Below, one piece after another: positions 13,354 through 24,720 of a stretch of 64,000 nucleotides of DNA; position 1 is the first letter of the stretch; the number at the start of each line of letters is the position of its first letter. The stretch covers positions 496,001-560,000 of the forward strand of contig VWYX01000257.1 in NCBI GenBank assembly GCA_013396525.1, read 5' to 3'. The stretch comes from Chaetorhynchus papuensis. Taxonomy: Eukaryota; Chordata; Aves; Passeriformes; Rhipiduridae. Made by a program: the position numbers and the translations under genes. Below the pieces are notes generated by a model that worked only from the letters and a program-made list of their open reading frames with translations, did no database searches and was not told the DNA's origin.

Positions 13354-13950
13354 GTCCTCCATTTTGTCGGAAGCCGCTGCGGGAAGCTTGGTACCAGTTC
13401 AAACCAACGTGAGGCGCAGCGGGGCGTCCATTTGAAGAGCCTCCGTCCGGCTTCCCCGCGGGAACAGGAGCCGGGTGCCCCCGGCAGTGCCGCGGGGTGG
13501 GGATGAGTGCTCCGGCCAGGCGCCGGGAGCCAACTCTCCGCCCGCCCTCCGCCAAAATGGAGGATGCGCGCTTCACTTGCGCGGCTCCTACCCCCCGCGC
13601 TGGCCATGGCACCAGCGCCCGCTCCTTCGAGGACCAGGGGAGCGCAGCCACCCGTCTGGCGCGCTGGTCCCGCTCTGCCCCATTCACCCATCCTCCTCTG
13701 CCCAGAAGAGGGAGAGAGAGAGCGCAATACCCGCCCTGCCTCTTCTAGCCGGGATCAATCCGTGTCAACCACGCGAAGCAGCGTCCCCGGGGAGAGAGAG
13801 CCTCTTGCGTGCGCAAGGAGCTAGGTTTCAGCCGCTGGCGCCATTTCCAACCCGGAGCTGGAGCCTCCCGCGGGATCAGCCTGAGGGACAGCCTTCCTCT
13901 CGGGTGGCGCAGGAGTCATTGAAGGGATGTCTCCTTTCTCCACTACCTTT

Positions 13951-16062
13951 GATGTGTTTGGCTAATAATTTTCTTGTATGGGAGAGACCAGAAATTTTCT
14001 ATCGTCCATTGTAACAACAGTACATCTAATTTCTTCCTAATGATGCCACCCGGAAACACAGGCTCCAGTCAACAACTCAAGCCAAAAGCTTCTCTGGCAC
14101 TGTTAGTGTATGTTGTTGAGTGGAATTAAAGTGGGTTTGGTTTTTTTGATTTTGAGGGCTTATTTTTTCAACACGTGCTGCTCATCAGATGAAGCTTGGA
14201 AGTGCTACTTGGTTTGGGGAGACAGAGTTACCTCAGGGCTGGCAGCAGCTTGCTCATGCCCACAAAAGAAGATGTGAGGTGATGGCAAAACAGCTCTAAT
14301 ACAACCACTGCCAAGGAAGAAAGTGTCGTGGAGATGCATCATCACTCATTTTGAAGGTCTCAAAGTTGCCCTATAAATTGATCTGCAGTATCACACTATC
14401 AAACTAATTGCGTAACCAGAGAGCTGTTGAAATTTCAACATGGAATCCCATTCACTCCATCAAGTCAGCTGGCTCCTGACCGTCTTCATCATTAGCCTGG
14501 AGTATCTTCCAGGTTGGTAAAACTCAAAGCCATTTTAAGTTGTCCTCCATGTTACCTATTTGCCAACATTCCTAGTCATATGTCTCAGGCAGATGTCTTT
14601 TGTTCTACAAAAGTGCTTATCCATAAGCATTTTAAGTTCTCATGAAGTTGAGAAAGAAGTTCAAGAGGACCTAAGCACCAGCAATGGATGGTAGAAAACA
14701 AGTGTTTTTCTAATTAAGAATACATTAAGAGATACCTATCACTCATAGTAGTCATTTAAAAAGTAACTGAAGAATCCTTTTCATCTTACCACTGCCCTAG
14801 CAAGATACACTACCTAACAGTGTTATACAGGACTATTATGTAGCAATAGAACATTTTCATTAATGTTTTAGATTATGCAGCTCAAACAAAATTTAATGGT
14901 TTTGCTTGCACTTTTGGAACTGTATGAAATGTATTTATATATTAAAGTTTATAACTCCTGAGAACTGTTGTCCCCCTATAGACATGCAACCTTAGTTTTA
15001 AATTCCTATGTTCAAATATAGCCAAAAATAATTAAATACACCATGATTTTTCCTTTGTTTTTTCAACTCACATCAGGAAAAAGGACAAAAAAGTTCAGGC
15101 ACCCATGTAAATTCCTCTTCCTCTATAAAACCATGTATAATTCAGATTATTTTTAAGAATAATCCATATAGAGTAATTATTTTTATGGTTTGAAAGAGTT
15201 AGCATTAGCTCAAATGCTAAGCAGCAAAATCTCTTCATGAACACCAGAGAACTGAAGCATATGTATTTATAGGCTCCACACCACTGCTTTCATGGACAGG
15301 CCTGATGTCAGTAACCTCACTAGAAAATGTCAAATGTATGGACTGGGAGTAGATAAATTCAACAAAGCTGAGCCAACCGTTTGTTCATCAACTTACAGGA
15401 AGAGTGACATCCTTCCCTCTGTCATGGAGGAATATCGTCTCAAAAAGCAGTCAACTGTATTTGAACTAAGAAGGAGTAATGTGATTTATTTTGAAAAGTT
15501 TGTGTTTGAGCAGAAGTATTTAAAACACCAAGCCAACCTTCAAGTGATGCATATTGTATTGTACGAACAGGATGAACACAGTATAAAGCTACCTCCTGTC
15601 AGCGTAATGTATCTATGATAAAGATTGGTGGCATTTGTTCCAGACTTAGAACAACTTTACTTTTGTCCCCTACCATTTCTTTCAGTATTTCTCTTTCTTT
15701 TCTGTCCTTAATCTCACTTCTTTGTCTGCTTATCCTCAGTCTCTCTTGGCCATCACAAAGAAGAAAGATGTGAATGAACTGTATAGGTTGATGGGACATG
15801 TGTCCTCATAGTCATGGCATAACGGAATTCTGGTCTGCTAGTGTTTGCTCAACACAACTTCAAGAAGTAGTAGTGGATGGAAAAGAAATTAAAAAGACAA
15901 AATCAAACAAAACGAAAGCAGAATCTTAAAACACCTATGATCAGTAACAACTTCATTGTTTTCGTTTCATTACATAATACTTCCTCTATTGGTGTTCTGA
16001 TTTTTGAGTTTCATTAGGCATAGCAGCTATTCTTTGTAGACTAAAGCTCTTAATGAAAAGAT
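13951..16062. other. no gene seen
   Basis: Transition from the island into AT-rich intergenic DNA. A 108-codon open frame at 15292-15618 has no domain I recognise and no flanking splice or repeat context, so I do not call it a gene. Confidence 0.45.
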
Positions 16063-16282
16063 ACTTAGGAAAAAACTCTTCACTGTGAGGGTGGCAAAGC
16101 ACTGGAAGAGGTTGCCCTGGGGAGATATGGATGCCCCATCTCTGGCCATGTCCAAGGCCAGGTTCGATGGGGCTCTCAGCAGCCTGGTCTAGTGGAAGGT
16201 GTCCCTGCCCGTGCTACAGGGGTTGGAACCAGATGGTCTTCAAGGTCCCCTTCCAACCCAAAGCAGTCTGTGATTCCGTGAT
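16063..16282 (+). mobile_element. CR1 LINE, short 3' end
   Basis: Typical CR1 3' segment in sense orientation. It opens with the CTCTTCACTGTGAGGGTGG block, passes GCACTGGAAGAGGTTGCCC and the CTTCCAACCC motif, and ends with a tail resembling TGTGATTCCGTGATA. It is heavily 5'-truncated. Confidence 0.93.
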
Positions 16283-16844
16283 ACCCTATCTGTGTGTTTG
16301 TACTCTACATAACAGAACCCATAGAATTTGTAAAAATTAAAAAACCAGTGCTTTGTATGGAACATTACCTGTGGTTTTCATTACAGTTGTTGAACTACAT
16401 ATACATTTCATAGTATTTATAAACAAATCAATATATATCTATAAGCAGATTGCATTCACCTGCTTAATTTGCAGTTTATTTAACCAAATGTGATCTTTCT
16501 AAAGGTCAGATAAGGAGACAATATATCCTATCCTATAAGATTATTATTCATTGCATGATATAATATGCCTTCAAATGACCTTTATGCCACATACCATATT
16601 TAAGTTTTAGAACAGTAAATAACAACTTATGTTCTGAACCAGGCAACTTCCCCACAGAAGACTTTCCAATACTGTAAAGACTTAAGAATGTAATACCCAA
16701 CAAATTGTTCTTCTGAAATTATTTTAAGGGGGTTTACAATAATCAACACAATCTTTACTTGCAAAGTAATTTTTATTAATTTTTAAACATTTGAGGGTTT
16801 TAGTTAGATAACTCTTGTCTTAATGGAGAAATTATATCACAAAA

Positions 16845-18215
16845 CAGAAGACAGAATCTTAAAACTGGAAGAGGCTTCCTAGGTCACCGAGTCCACTATC
16901 TTGTTGTTACAGGAAACTCTATCATATAATCCCTTGCAGAAACTTTTCAAGCCCCATCTTAATGGTAGCTTGATATGTTTACCCCCTACTTCTCTTGCAA
17001 ATCTGTTCCAGAACTTCATTGTTTTGGTGGTTACAAACCTCCTTCTAATTTTCAGACCGAATTTATTCAAGAATTCATTTGTTTTTGTGCCAGTGTTCAT
17101 CCTTTGGCTTAAATAGCTCTTCTCCCTCCGTGGTGTTTAGCCCTGATATATTTATAGACAGTCATCATATTCCCTCTCAGCCTTCCTTTTGCTAGACTAA
17201 ATACAGATTTTTTAGTCTCTTCTTGCTCAATGGATCTTCATTCCACTGGTCATTCTACTAGGCTTTATTTCTACCCATCCCAGTCTGGACTCATGTCTGA
17301 ATGTGAGTTCAAATTCCCATAATAATCCATTTTAGACTAAATTACTACATTGTACAGTAGATCAATACTTCCATGTCTCCATGAAATATTACAGCCTTGA
17401 GTGTTTAGTTGCCTTTTTGCATAAGTATATTAGATAACCACCATCTCTTCTAGTGGTACCTATATTCTTTTCTACCACTCAGTTACTGGGAAAGTTCTCC
17501 CTTAGCAGCAAAATATTTTTTAGCCTCCAAGTGCATGACCTTGCATTTTGTGTTATAGCAGTTTGTTTTGTTTCCATTAGTTCAATCATCAAGGTCATTC
17601 ACTGTTTTTCCATATGACATCCCACTGCAGCTATGTTGATGATGCTGCCTCGTTTTGTAAAACCAGCCTCTGCAATAAACTTATTTTCTCTTCTTTGCCA
17701 AACAACAAGATCAATCCCAAGAATAACTCCCAAAGAAATCTACTGGAAGACACTACTAATTTGGGTACTCTCCTGTTTGGTACTGCTTGCTGCCATTTCC
17801 CTCATTCTGCTCTGGAAAATATCACCTTATCTCTGTGATTCTCAATGTGTAGCAAAACTCTTCTGCTACTCAGTCCCGCTTTCCCTGAAAGCTCTCTACT
17901 TAATTATCCCTTTTATGAACTATCTTAGCACCTACCCCTTTAAGAAAGGGCAAATAATTTTCATTTCAAACTTCTGAGCTCCTCTGTTCGATTGACTTGA
18001 TTAACTAGGTCTTAGTTTACCAAATTTGCCTTATGAAATCAAAGGGTTTAGATACAGACCTGCTTTTGTTTTCTTTCCATGCAATTTACACAAATCAACT
18101 TTAGGATCATTTTCTACAACCAGTTCTTCTATACTGTCCTGTTCTCAAACTGTAAGTCCAAGTCTAAAATAGCATGATTTCATGTTGGTTTAGTGACATT
18201 TTGCTGAGAAAAGCT
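16845..18215 (-). mobile_element. ancient, diverged CR1-like LINE
   Basis: On the plus strand this reads like the reversed consensus of old amniote CR1 lineages. Blocks appear in the expected order: an aged tail (about 16855-16900), the CTAATTTTCAGACCGAA region, CTTCTCCCTCCGTGG, the stretch around CCAAGTGCATGACCTTGCAT, and CAAGGTCATTCACTG. A long old ORF2 stretch then reaches about 18200. Divergence is much greater than in the 7.6 or 49.0 kb copies, and frames are broken throughout. The family is recognised by eye and the edges are approximate. Confidence 0.6.
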
Positions 18216-18567
18216 GTCAGCTATGACATGCGTCTATATTTGGGGCCCTGCCACCATTAATAACATTTGTTCTCCAACCTACTAAATCAATTAAGTAAAA
18301 AAAAAAAGGTGAATAGTTTTTTTGCCACGTTAGTGAGTTGAAGTGACTTATGTGTCAGCCAGGTACCAGAGCCCCCACAAAGACAGCACAGAAGAGTGTG
18401 CAGCCTGAAGGAGGAGAGAATGACTCCGTTTCAGCAGGAGGGAGTTGTTGCATGAACCTAGCTTCTCATCTTACCATAACCTATCTTTGGAGCAGCATCT
18501 GTGTATGTATTCCTATATATAAAGAAAATTCCCTATTCTTTCTAAATCCTATTTCTTTCTAGGTTTT

Positions 18568-18587
18568 CACTAGTGGATCCACTAGTG
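18568..18587. repeat. 20-bp perfect palindrome built from a 12-bp direct repeat
   Basis: CACTAGTGGATCCACTAGTG is fully self-complementary. It also contains a tandem 12-mer: ACTAGTGGATCC (18569-18580) followed by ACTAGTGGATCT (18581-18592). By coincidence or otherwise it carries SpeI and BamHI recognition sequences side by side. Confidence 0.95.
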
Positions 18588-18928
18588 GATCTCAAAAACT
18601 ATTTGGTCACAGGTATTAATGAAGTACTGGATTTGGTAATTTAAACCTTTTCTAGTTTGCTAAACAAGACCTTTCTGCTTAAGAGTTTGAAGATCTCCTG
18701 TGGGGTGTGTAAGGACAGTACTGAGCGAAAGAGCTTCTGTGTTCCTTCACCTTTGTTTCTTTCCATTAAATCTGGCATACAATATTCCTTTTTTTATCCT
18801 GGTATTTCTCATACTGAAGAACTCGAATGATCAGGCTCCATGGTTTCACCACAGGGAAGTTGCTGCATGATAAAGCTGCTGCCAAAAGTAGCAGTCCTGT
18901 CCTCTCCTCAGTGCCTGGATATAAATTT

Positions 18929-18987
18929 ATGTCACCTTTCTATGGTGACATGAGCATTCATGCAGCTAAAAATTGGCCAATTTTTAG
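18929..18987. repeat. hairpin plus 22-bp perfect palindrome
   Basis: ATGTCACC (18929-18936) pairs with GGTGACAT (18944-18951) across a 7-base loop. Fourteen bases further on, 18966-18987 is a perfect 22-bp palindrome centred on TTGGCCAA with AT-rich arms. Both are read directly from the sequence. No function is known. Confidence 0.9.
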
Positions 18988-20839
18988 TTGGACCAACACA
19001 TTGATCTCTCTGCATGTGCAATGAGATGAGTGATAGTGCCTGATAAGGGAGTGCAGTGGGAAGCACAGGGGAATGATGTATATCCCATTTTTGAAACAGC
19101 ACTACTAGCCTGTAGAAATTTAAGTGATGCTACATATATGTAAAGGAATGAGTAGATTTTGGCTGGTGACCTGGCTTTTGCTTTATATCAGTAAGATCCA
19201 CAACATAGTTTTTAATTGGTTATTAGCAGTGTTTAGAGCTGTCTGAGAGGAAAAAACCAAACTTGCAAAAGATGAAATTGTGAAGTGGATTTTATTTCAT
19301 AATGCTTAAATTTGGTCAGTTTTTAAAACATTCTGTAATACGTTTCTTGTAGTAAATTTAATTTAAAAATCAAATTATTAAAAATCATAATAAGATTCTC
19401 TTACTGCATATCAGTGTGATGGTAGTTTGACACTATTTTGACGTGTGCTTCATAGACAAAAACTGGAAAAAACGGTAATTTTTCTGTGAACTTTTTCATT
19501 TTCAAAGCAAAGCCATTTTTCTTCAGTTTCATTTTGTATCTGAGCCTGTTCTAGCAATGCTTTTTTAGGCAACTTGTCCTTTCCTGTTGGATGAGGACTG
19601 TGCCATAGTCAACAGTACCTTCAGGTTGAATTAATGCACTGCTCTTTTATATTCTAAAAGGCCATTTGGAAAAATGAGTTAGGGCAGAACACAGTCAGGG
19701 CATTTACTAGAGCACCTTCCCACCACGGCTTTATTAGACTATAATGTGGATGGGTGAATATTCTAAACAGCAGAGTCCCTTCCTTGCCCCAGACTCAGAA
19801 TATGTCCTGCACAGAGCCTTACAAAATGGGAAGACTCCAGCCCTACTTTCCACAAAGACAAGATTTTGTGATGACACTCTCATAAGACTCCTGACTGACC
19901 TGACCATTTTTTCCTTTAAAAAGACTACAGGCCTGGACTTTGTCTTGTGACCAGAAAACCAAAATTCTCACTCTTTAAATATCTGTCATCATGGTGCAGC
20001 CTCTTTTTCACAAAGGTTTTTTCTTCCTTCTTTGTATTAACGGTGCTTTATCCTCAATTTCAGACCCCTTATTAGTGCACTGCCACCCCCAGTGCTGAAT
20101 CTGTTGTGGTCTTTTTATTTTCGTCATCTTTCAAAATCATTTCCTTTTAACTGTCTAGTGTGTCTTAAGGTACCTTCCCTTCAATCTCTTGCTCTTACTC
20201 TAAAACTATAATTTCTTCACAAACTCTTCTTCACTTAGTTCTAAACCATTCTTGCTCATCATAAAGAAATGCATTATATGTGAAAAAGTAATTGAAGCAA
20301 CAGAAACTTTGCAAAGTCTAATGCTTGCAGGTTAGGAAGTGCTACATTCCCTACAATCCCATGCAAATTTAGTTCTAAAAAGCCATCTGTGGAAATCACA
20401 AGGAATTTGTGACATGGCTGTTAAGAACTGCCTTCCATACTCTCCTCTCTCAGGAGCTGCTGTCTCCTGTCCTTGAGTCCCGCTGCCTATGTTCAGCTCA
20501 ACAGGCAGTTCCTTGTCCCACTTCGTCAGCTTATGATGATTCAGACTCAAAAATCCCCACCCTGTGATCCCACCTTCAAATCTGCTCCTATGCTTTCTAC
20601 CCCTTGAACTAATTATTAATTGACAATGCACATTAGAGCATATGCATTATGTCACATTCCTAAATTGCACTGATACTCCTTTTTCACATTACCTCTGTCT
20701 CATTCAGTGTATAAGGTGAATGACATTCACAAATATCCTCCTACATTTTGTTTATACCCATATTAGGGTATTAACTTCATGCTTTTTTTTTTAAGAAACG
20801 CCATTCCATGGTGTAAATAATGGGATGGTGCAATGCTTG

Positions 20840-21528
20840 ATGCATGTATGTGCTAGGGGACAAGAGCCTGGAGTGAAAGTGCAGCCCTGCAGAAAGGGAC
20901 ATGGGGGTTTTGACTGAGTCAATAATGTGCTCCAGAGCCAAAAGGGCCAGCTGTATCCTGGGGTGCATTAGGCACAGTGTAGCTAACAGGTTAAAAGAAG
21001 TTATTATCCTACTCTACTCTGTGCTGGTGTGGCCTTACCCTGGGTACTGTGTGCATTTTTGGGCTCCATGACGTAAGAGGGATATAAAAATATTGCAGTG
21101 TATTCAAAGCAGGGCAACAAAGATGGTGAAGGGTCAAGAGGGTGGGACTTACGAGGTGCAGTGGAGGGTTTGTTCAGCTCAGAGGAGATTGAGGGTTTAA
21201 CCTCATTGCTGTCTACCACTTCCTAAAGAGTGGGAGCAGAGAGGGAGGAAGACACCACTATCTCTGGTGTCTGGTAATAGGACATAAGGGAATGACTTCA
21301 AGCTGCATCAGGATAAATTCAGATTGGATGTTAAAAAGTTCTTCACTGAGAGGGTGGTCAAGCACTGGAACAAGCTCATGGCCTCAAGCCTGTAGGTGTT
21401 CAAGAAGGGTTTGAAGAATACTCTCAGATACATGGTTTAACTTTTAAGTTGTCCTGTGTGGAGTCAGGAGTTGAACTTTATGATCCTCATGGGTCCCTTC
21501 CAATTCAGGATATTCTATGATTCCATGG
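20840..21528 (+). mobile_element. CR1 LINE, about 0.7 kb 3' portion
   Basis: Sense-orientation CR1. The recognisable order is GCCAGCTGTATCCTGGGGTGC, then TGTGGCCTTACCCTGGGTAC, the GCAGGGCAACAAAGATGGTG block, CTTCACTGAGAGGGTGGTCA, GGTCCCTTCCAATTCAGG, and a tail resembling ATTCTATGATTCCATGG. Frames are interrupted. The 5' edge is uncertain. Confidence 0.92.
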
Positions 21529-22827
21529 TTCCTTTGACATCTATCACTAGCACATGACAGCTTCACAAACATTAATGCATTTATCCCCATTTTATACACA
21601 GAGCGCATACAATTAGTGTCAAAAATATGTGTTATTTTGGCTGCCTGTTTTGGATGGCTATGTTTGTCAAGGATATAGCATTCATTTCTACACTTTATTT
21701 GGCAATCACATCTGACATCAACTTTGTTTGCAGCTGAGAAGTCTTCACAGCATGAGGCTGGGTGCCCAGAAAGTGAAAAATGCCTATTTCTCATCTCCTG
21801 TCCCAAAACTGAATTAAATGAGCTTCAGCCTCACACAGGATCTATTGTAACAAGACAAGGTGATAATCCGGTTGCTCAGGAGATATTCTTCTGTCCAAAG
21901 AATACAACTTTTTCTTCATGAAATCAGGTGCCTCAGTCACTGTACTGTGTAGCTTTTGTCCTAAAAAAGGTAAATACAAAGAGTCATACAATCAGCAGGC
22001 TCCTTCACATCATCTTCTTACTCTGAACACTAGATACCCTGTGTACTGAAATAAGTAAGGAATGGCCTGTGGTACAAACAGAATGTGATCTCACAGATAA
22101 GAGATTGTATTTTCCAGGAGTTTGAATTAAGTTTTCACAAGTAGCATGAGTTTGAGTGCTCTCTATTTTTTGAATGTTTTAATGTCTGTATTCTTAAAGG
22201 CATGAACTAATTCAGAAAAACAACCATCAGAAATTCTGTCTTGTTGAAGCAAATTTATATCCCTGGGGCTCATCCAAAAAGTTCAAAACTCACGAGTTTA
22301 TAGAACAAAATCTGGTGACATAAGCTAATAGCAAATGAAAGCAGGAGAAAAATATAATCCAAAGCAGCTTGATCATTTGGGAGAGGTTGTCTCTTTACCA
22401 GCTAACTCAGGAATCCTGGATCCTGAGCTGCGTTCGAAAGGACCATACATTCCTTTTTCTTCTCCATCACTGCCTGCTCTACAGCCCATGTCTCAGTCTT
22501 CCATTTTCTCACATCTTAAATTCCAGTTTGAAGATGCACATCCTGGCACATCTGAGGCTTATATTGTAGTCCCCTATCTCTTTGAAATGTTGTTCCAGCT
22601 CCCATTCTTTCCTTATCTCAGTAATCATTCAGTCCCTTCAAGCATATCTTCTCACATTTATGTATTCCAGCACCGCTTCTCTGCTCTCAGTTCTTGGCAT
22701 TGTAGCAAGCTGTTCAGGAATAATGACGGAGTTTGGACCTCAGACTGGAGCATATCAGTATGTACGTAATCTAAGAATTTATCAGTCACAAGCTAACTTG
22801 TGCAAACAGAGAATTTTCAAACTTACA
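21529..22827. other. no gene seen
   Basis: Intergenic DNA between two CR1 segments. A 144-codon plus-strand open frame at 22335-22769 shows no recognisable domain and no conserved composition, so it is treated as chance. Confidence 0.45.
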
Positions 22828-23170
22828 GGAACATAAAAACATAAAAGCAGTCAAAGCAAAGGTTTGTTTAGCCCAAGGTCCCATCTCTCACAGTGGCCAA
22901 TGGTGGACATCTAGAGAACAGCAGAAGACAGCAATAGAGTGATACCTCCCAAATATTCTCTCAGCCTTCACCTTACCACTTTTGCAGATATAGGTCAGTG
23001 AACAGAAATCAGGAGGGAGAGAGGTAGGAAACAACAGGTTGCATATATTGCTGTGGATCATAGTTGTTAAATACATTGGTTTCAAGGTTTCTTTTGGAAC
23101 AAACAGGACATTTTTGTGGATTTCTATGAGCTCTGTCCCATGGCTTTTGGTTAACATTATGTCACATTTT
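22828..23170. mobile_element. relic of an ancient CR1-type repeat
   Basis: The block from AGGAACATAAAAACATAAAA through CTCTCACAGTGGCCAATGG to the AGAACAGCAGAAG stretch matches my memory of a common old amniote CR1-family segment, with many changes. Orientation relative to the full element was not settled. The edges are approximate. Confidence 0.55.
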
Positions 23171-23322
23171 AAAGATTAGGGATTTCAAGATGCCCAACCT
23201 TGACCATATTATCAAAACAACCCACCCAGCCCAAAGTCACTGCTCTGCTGGAGAACAGTTGATCCACTGAAGTAGGTGGCTTGTTTCTCTACTCAATTAG
23301 ATACCAATTAACTGTTAGACAA

Positions 23323-23419
23323 GGAATCATAGAATCACAGAATAGAATCTTAGAATATCTTGAGTTGGAAGGGACCCACAAGAATCATCAAGTCTAACTC
23401 TTGGCCTTTGTGGAAAATG
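23323..23419 (-). mobile_element. CR1 LINE, tail part (left of an insertion)
   Basis: The reversed CR1 tail (ATCATAGAATCACAGAATAG) is followed by GAGTTGGAAGGGACCCACAA and TCTAACTCTTGG. In an intact copy the next bases would read into the GCACAGGACAACC block. Here that block appears only at about 24450, so the copy is split by inserted DNA. Confidence 0.85.
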
Positions 23420-23694
23420 AACTGGCTGGTTATGTCAGAATAGAGAGATGCTGTGAGATGGAGAAGAACTGATGAGGCTGATTCAGCAAAACCACAAGCT
23501 AAGCCACTTGTTCATCTTGCACCTGAGCTTGAGCAAGGCTTAACAACTGCACGGTGTCTGGGCTGAAGCGGAGGCCCCACAGCCCAGTGCTGTCTCAGTG
23601 AAGTGCAGAAAAGCACCCACATCTCTGTGCCAGCCCTCAGCCTCACTGCCCCTTCACTGTGCACAGCAAGCCTTGGTTTAGATCTGTTCCTCTG

Positions 23695-23909
23695 NNNNNN
23701 NNNNNNNNNNNNNNNNNNNNNNNNNNNNNNNNNNNNNNNNNNNNNNNNNNNNNNNNNNNNNNNNNNNNNNNNNNNNNNNNNNNNNNNNNNNNNNNNNNNN
23801 NNNNNNNNNNNNNNNNNNNNNNNNNNNNNNNNNNNNNNNNNNNNNNNNNNNNNNNNNNNNNNNNNNNNNNNNNNNNNNNNNNNNNNNNNNNNNNNNNNNN
23901 NNNNNNNNN
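23695..23909. other. assembly gap (215 N)
   Basis: Run of unknown bases inside the element that interrupts the CR1. Any open frame spanning it is meaningless. Confidence 1.
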
Positions 23910-24183
23910 TGACTACAGTCATTCACCCATTTGTCCAAGTATAAAATTGATATTTGAAATGCTCCACTATGGAAGGACAAGGACACAACTCCACTCTGCA
24001 GACAAGTTGATGGGCTTGCTCCTCTCCCCTCCCCAAGGCAGGCACAACTCTGTGGTAAGATTTGTGTCTGTGACTGTGCTGGAGCTTACCTGGGAATCCT
24101 TGTACACAGAGCTATGCACTTACATTTTGCAGGTCTAGTGCAGTTATCAGCAATCTAACTAGAATCTATAACCTATTACTTCA

Positions 24184-24333
24184 GTAAACTACACTATTTG
24201 TGAAGCTGTGATTGTGAAAGTTCTTGTTCAATATGACCAGACTTATAGTGTTGAATTGGTAAACTACATTATTCCTGAATCTGTGATTTGTTAATGTTCT
24301 TACTGAATGCAACCAGACTTTAGTGCCTAATGG
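24184..24333. repeat. two tandem 75-bp units
   Basis: Unit 1 (24184-24258) and unit 2 (24259-24333) both begin GTAAACTACA and share CTGTGATT, GTTCTT and ACCAGACTT in the same order, with scattered differences. Confidence 0.85.
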
Positions 24334-24443
24334 GTCATAAATGAGAAATTAAGCTCAGCTGCACCGAGCCTCTCTGATCTCTAAGGACTAGCTGGAATGC
24401 AAGGGGGTTTATTTTCTGCCAAATTTCATATACTTACTGCAAT

Positions 24444-24720
24444 AACTCTGCACAGGACAACCCCAAGAATCACACCATGTGCCTGGGAGCATTGTTCAAA
24501 CGATTCTTGGACTCTGTCACGTTTGGTGCTGTGACCTCTTCCATGGAGAGCCCGTTCCAGTGCCCAACCACCCTCTAGGTGAAGAACCTTTTCCTTATGT
24601 CCAACCCAAACGTTCTCGGACACAGCTTCATGCTGTTCCCTTCATTTCTATCACTGGTCACCAGAGAGAAAAGATCACCACCATGAGAAGGTCTCCCCTC
24701 AGTCTCGGGAGGAGGTAGAA
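24444..24720 (-). mobile_element. CR1 LINE, continuation right of the insertion
   Basis: Resumes the copy that stops near 23419. The order is GCACAGGACAACCCCAAGAA, ACACCATGTGCCTGGGAGC, CCCGTTCCAGTGCCCAACCA and GTGAAGAACCTTTTCC, a typical reversed CR1 3' untranslated and ORF2 end. Confidence 0.9.

Larger units (their letters stand above)
10300..13950 (-). promoter_or_regulatory. large CpG island, probable promoter of a leftward gene (ZMYM2 candidate)
   Basis: GC- and CpG-rich DNA is densest at 11610-13900, with outlying patches at 10380-10550 and 11040-11330. Promoter-type motifs are visible: a minus-strand CCAAT (12629-12633), a GC box (12644-12650), ATGGC-type YY1-like cores (for example the minus-strand form of GGCGCCATTTCC near 13840), and GCC/GGT repeats. 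Long open frames on both strands are low-complexity Pro/Arg/Gly/Ala strings, expected by chance in GC-rich DNA. Several minus-strand splice-donor matches point to non-coding 5' exons of a gene transcribed leftwards. In human 13q12.11 the genes upstream of PSPC1 are ZMYM5 and then ZMYM2, with ZMYM2 divergent, so ZMYM2 is the best candidate. No coding exon of it is in the window. Confidence 0.6.
18216..20820. other. no gene seen; contains two palindromes
   Basis: AT-rich intergenic DNA. Apart from the palindromes listed separately at 18568-18587 and 18929-18987, no feature could be supported. Confidence 0.45.
23420..24443. mobile_element. insertion splitting a CR1, probably an LTR-type element
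   Basis: About 1 kb of DNA, including a 215-base gap, separates two parts of one CR1. It contains no CR1 sequence. It carries a two-unit 75-bp tandem repeat (24184-24333), as often seen in the U3 region of LTRs. CTTTG before and CTCTG after could be an aged 5-bp target duplication. No pol or gag frame is seen. A solo LTR is the likeliest explanation, but the ends are not certain. Confidence 0.45.

Noticed and set aside
11634..13727. Long open frames on both strands (up to 331 codons) in the CpG island
   Set aside because: They overlap one another in several frames. They translate to Arg/Pro/Gly/Ala strings without domains and follow GC content, as expected when stop codons are rare in GC-rich DNA.
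15292..15618. 108-codon plus-strand frame
   Set aside because: Composition is mixed with no recognisable domain, no promoter context and no sign of splicing. A frame of this length is likely by chance in 64 kb.
23512..24138. Open frames of 100-159 codons spanning 23.5-24.1 kb
   Set aside because: They run through the 215-base gap and consist largely of unknown residues.
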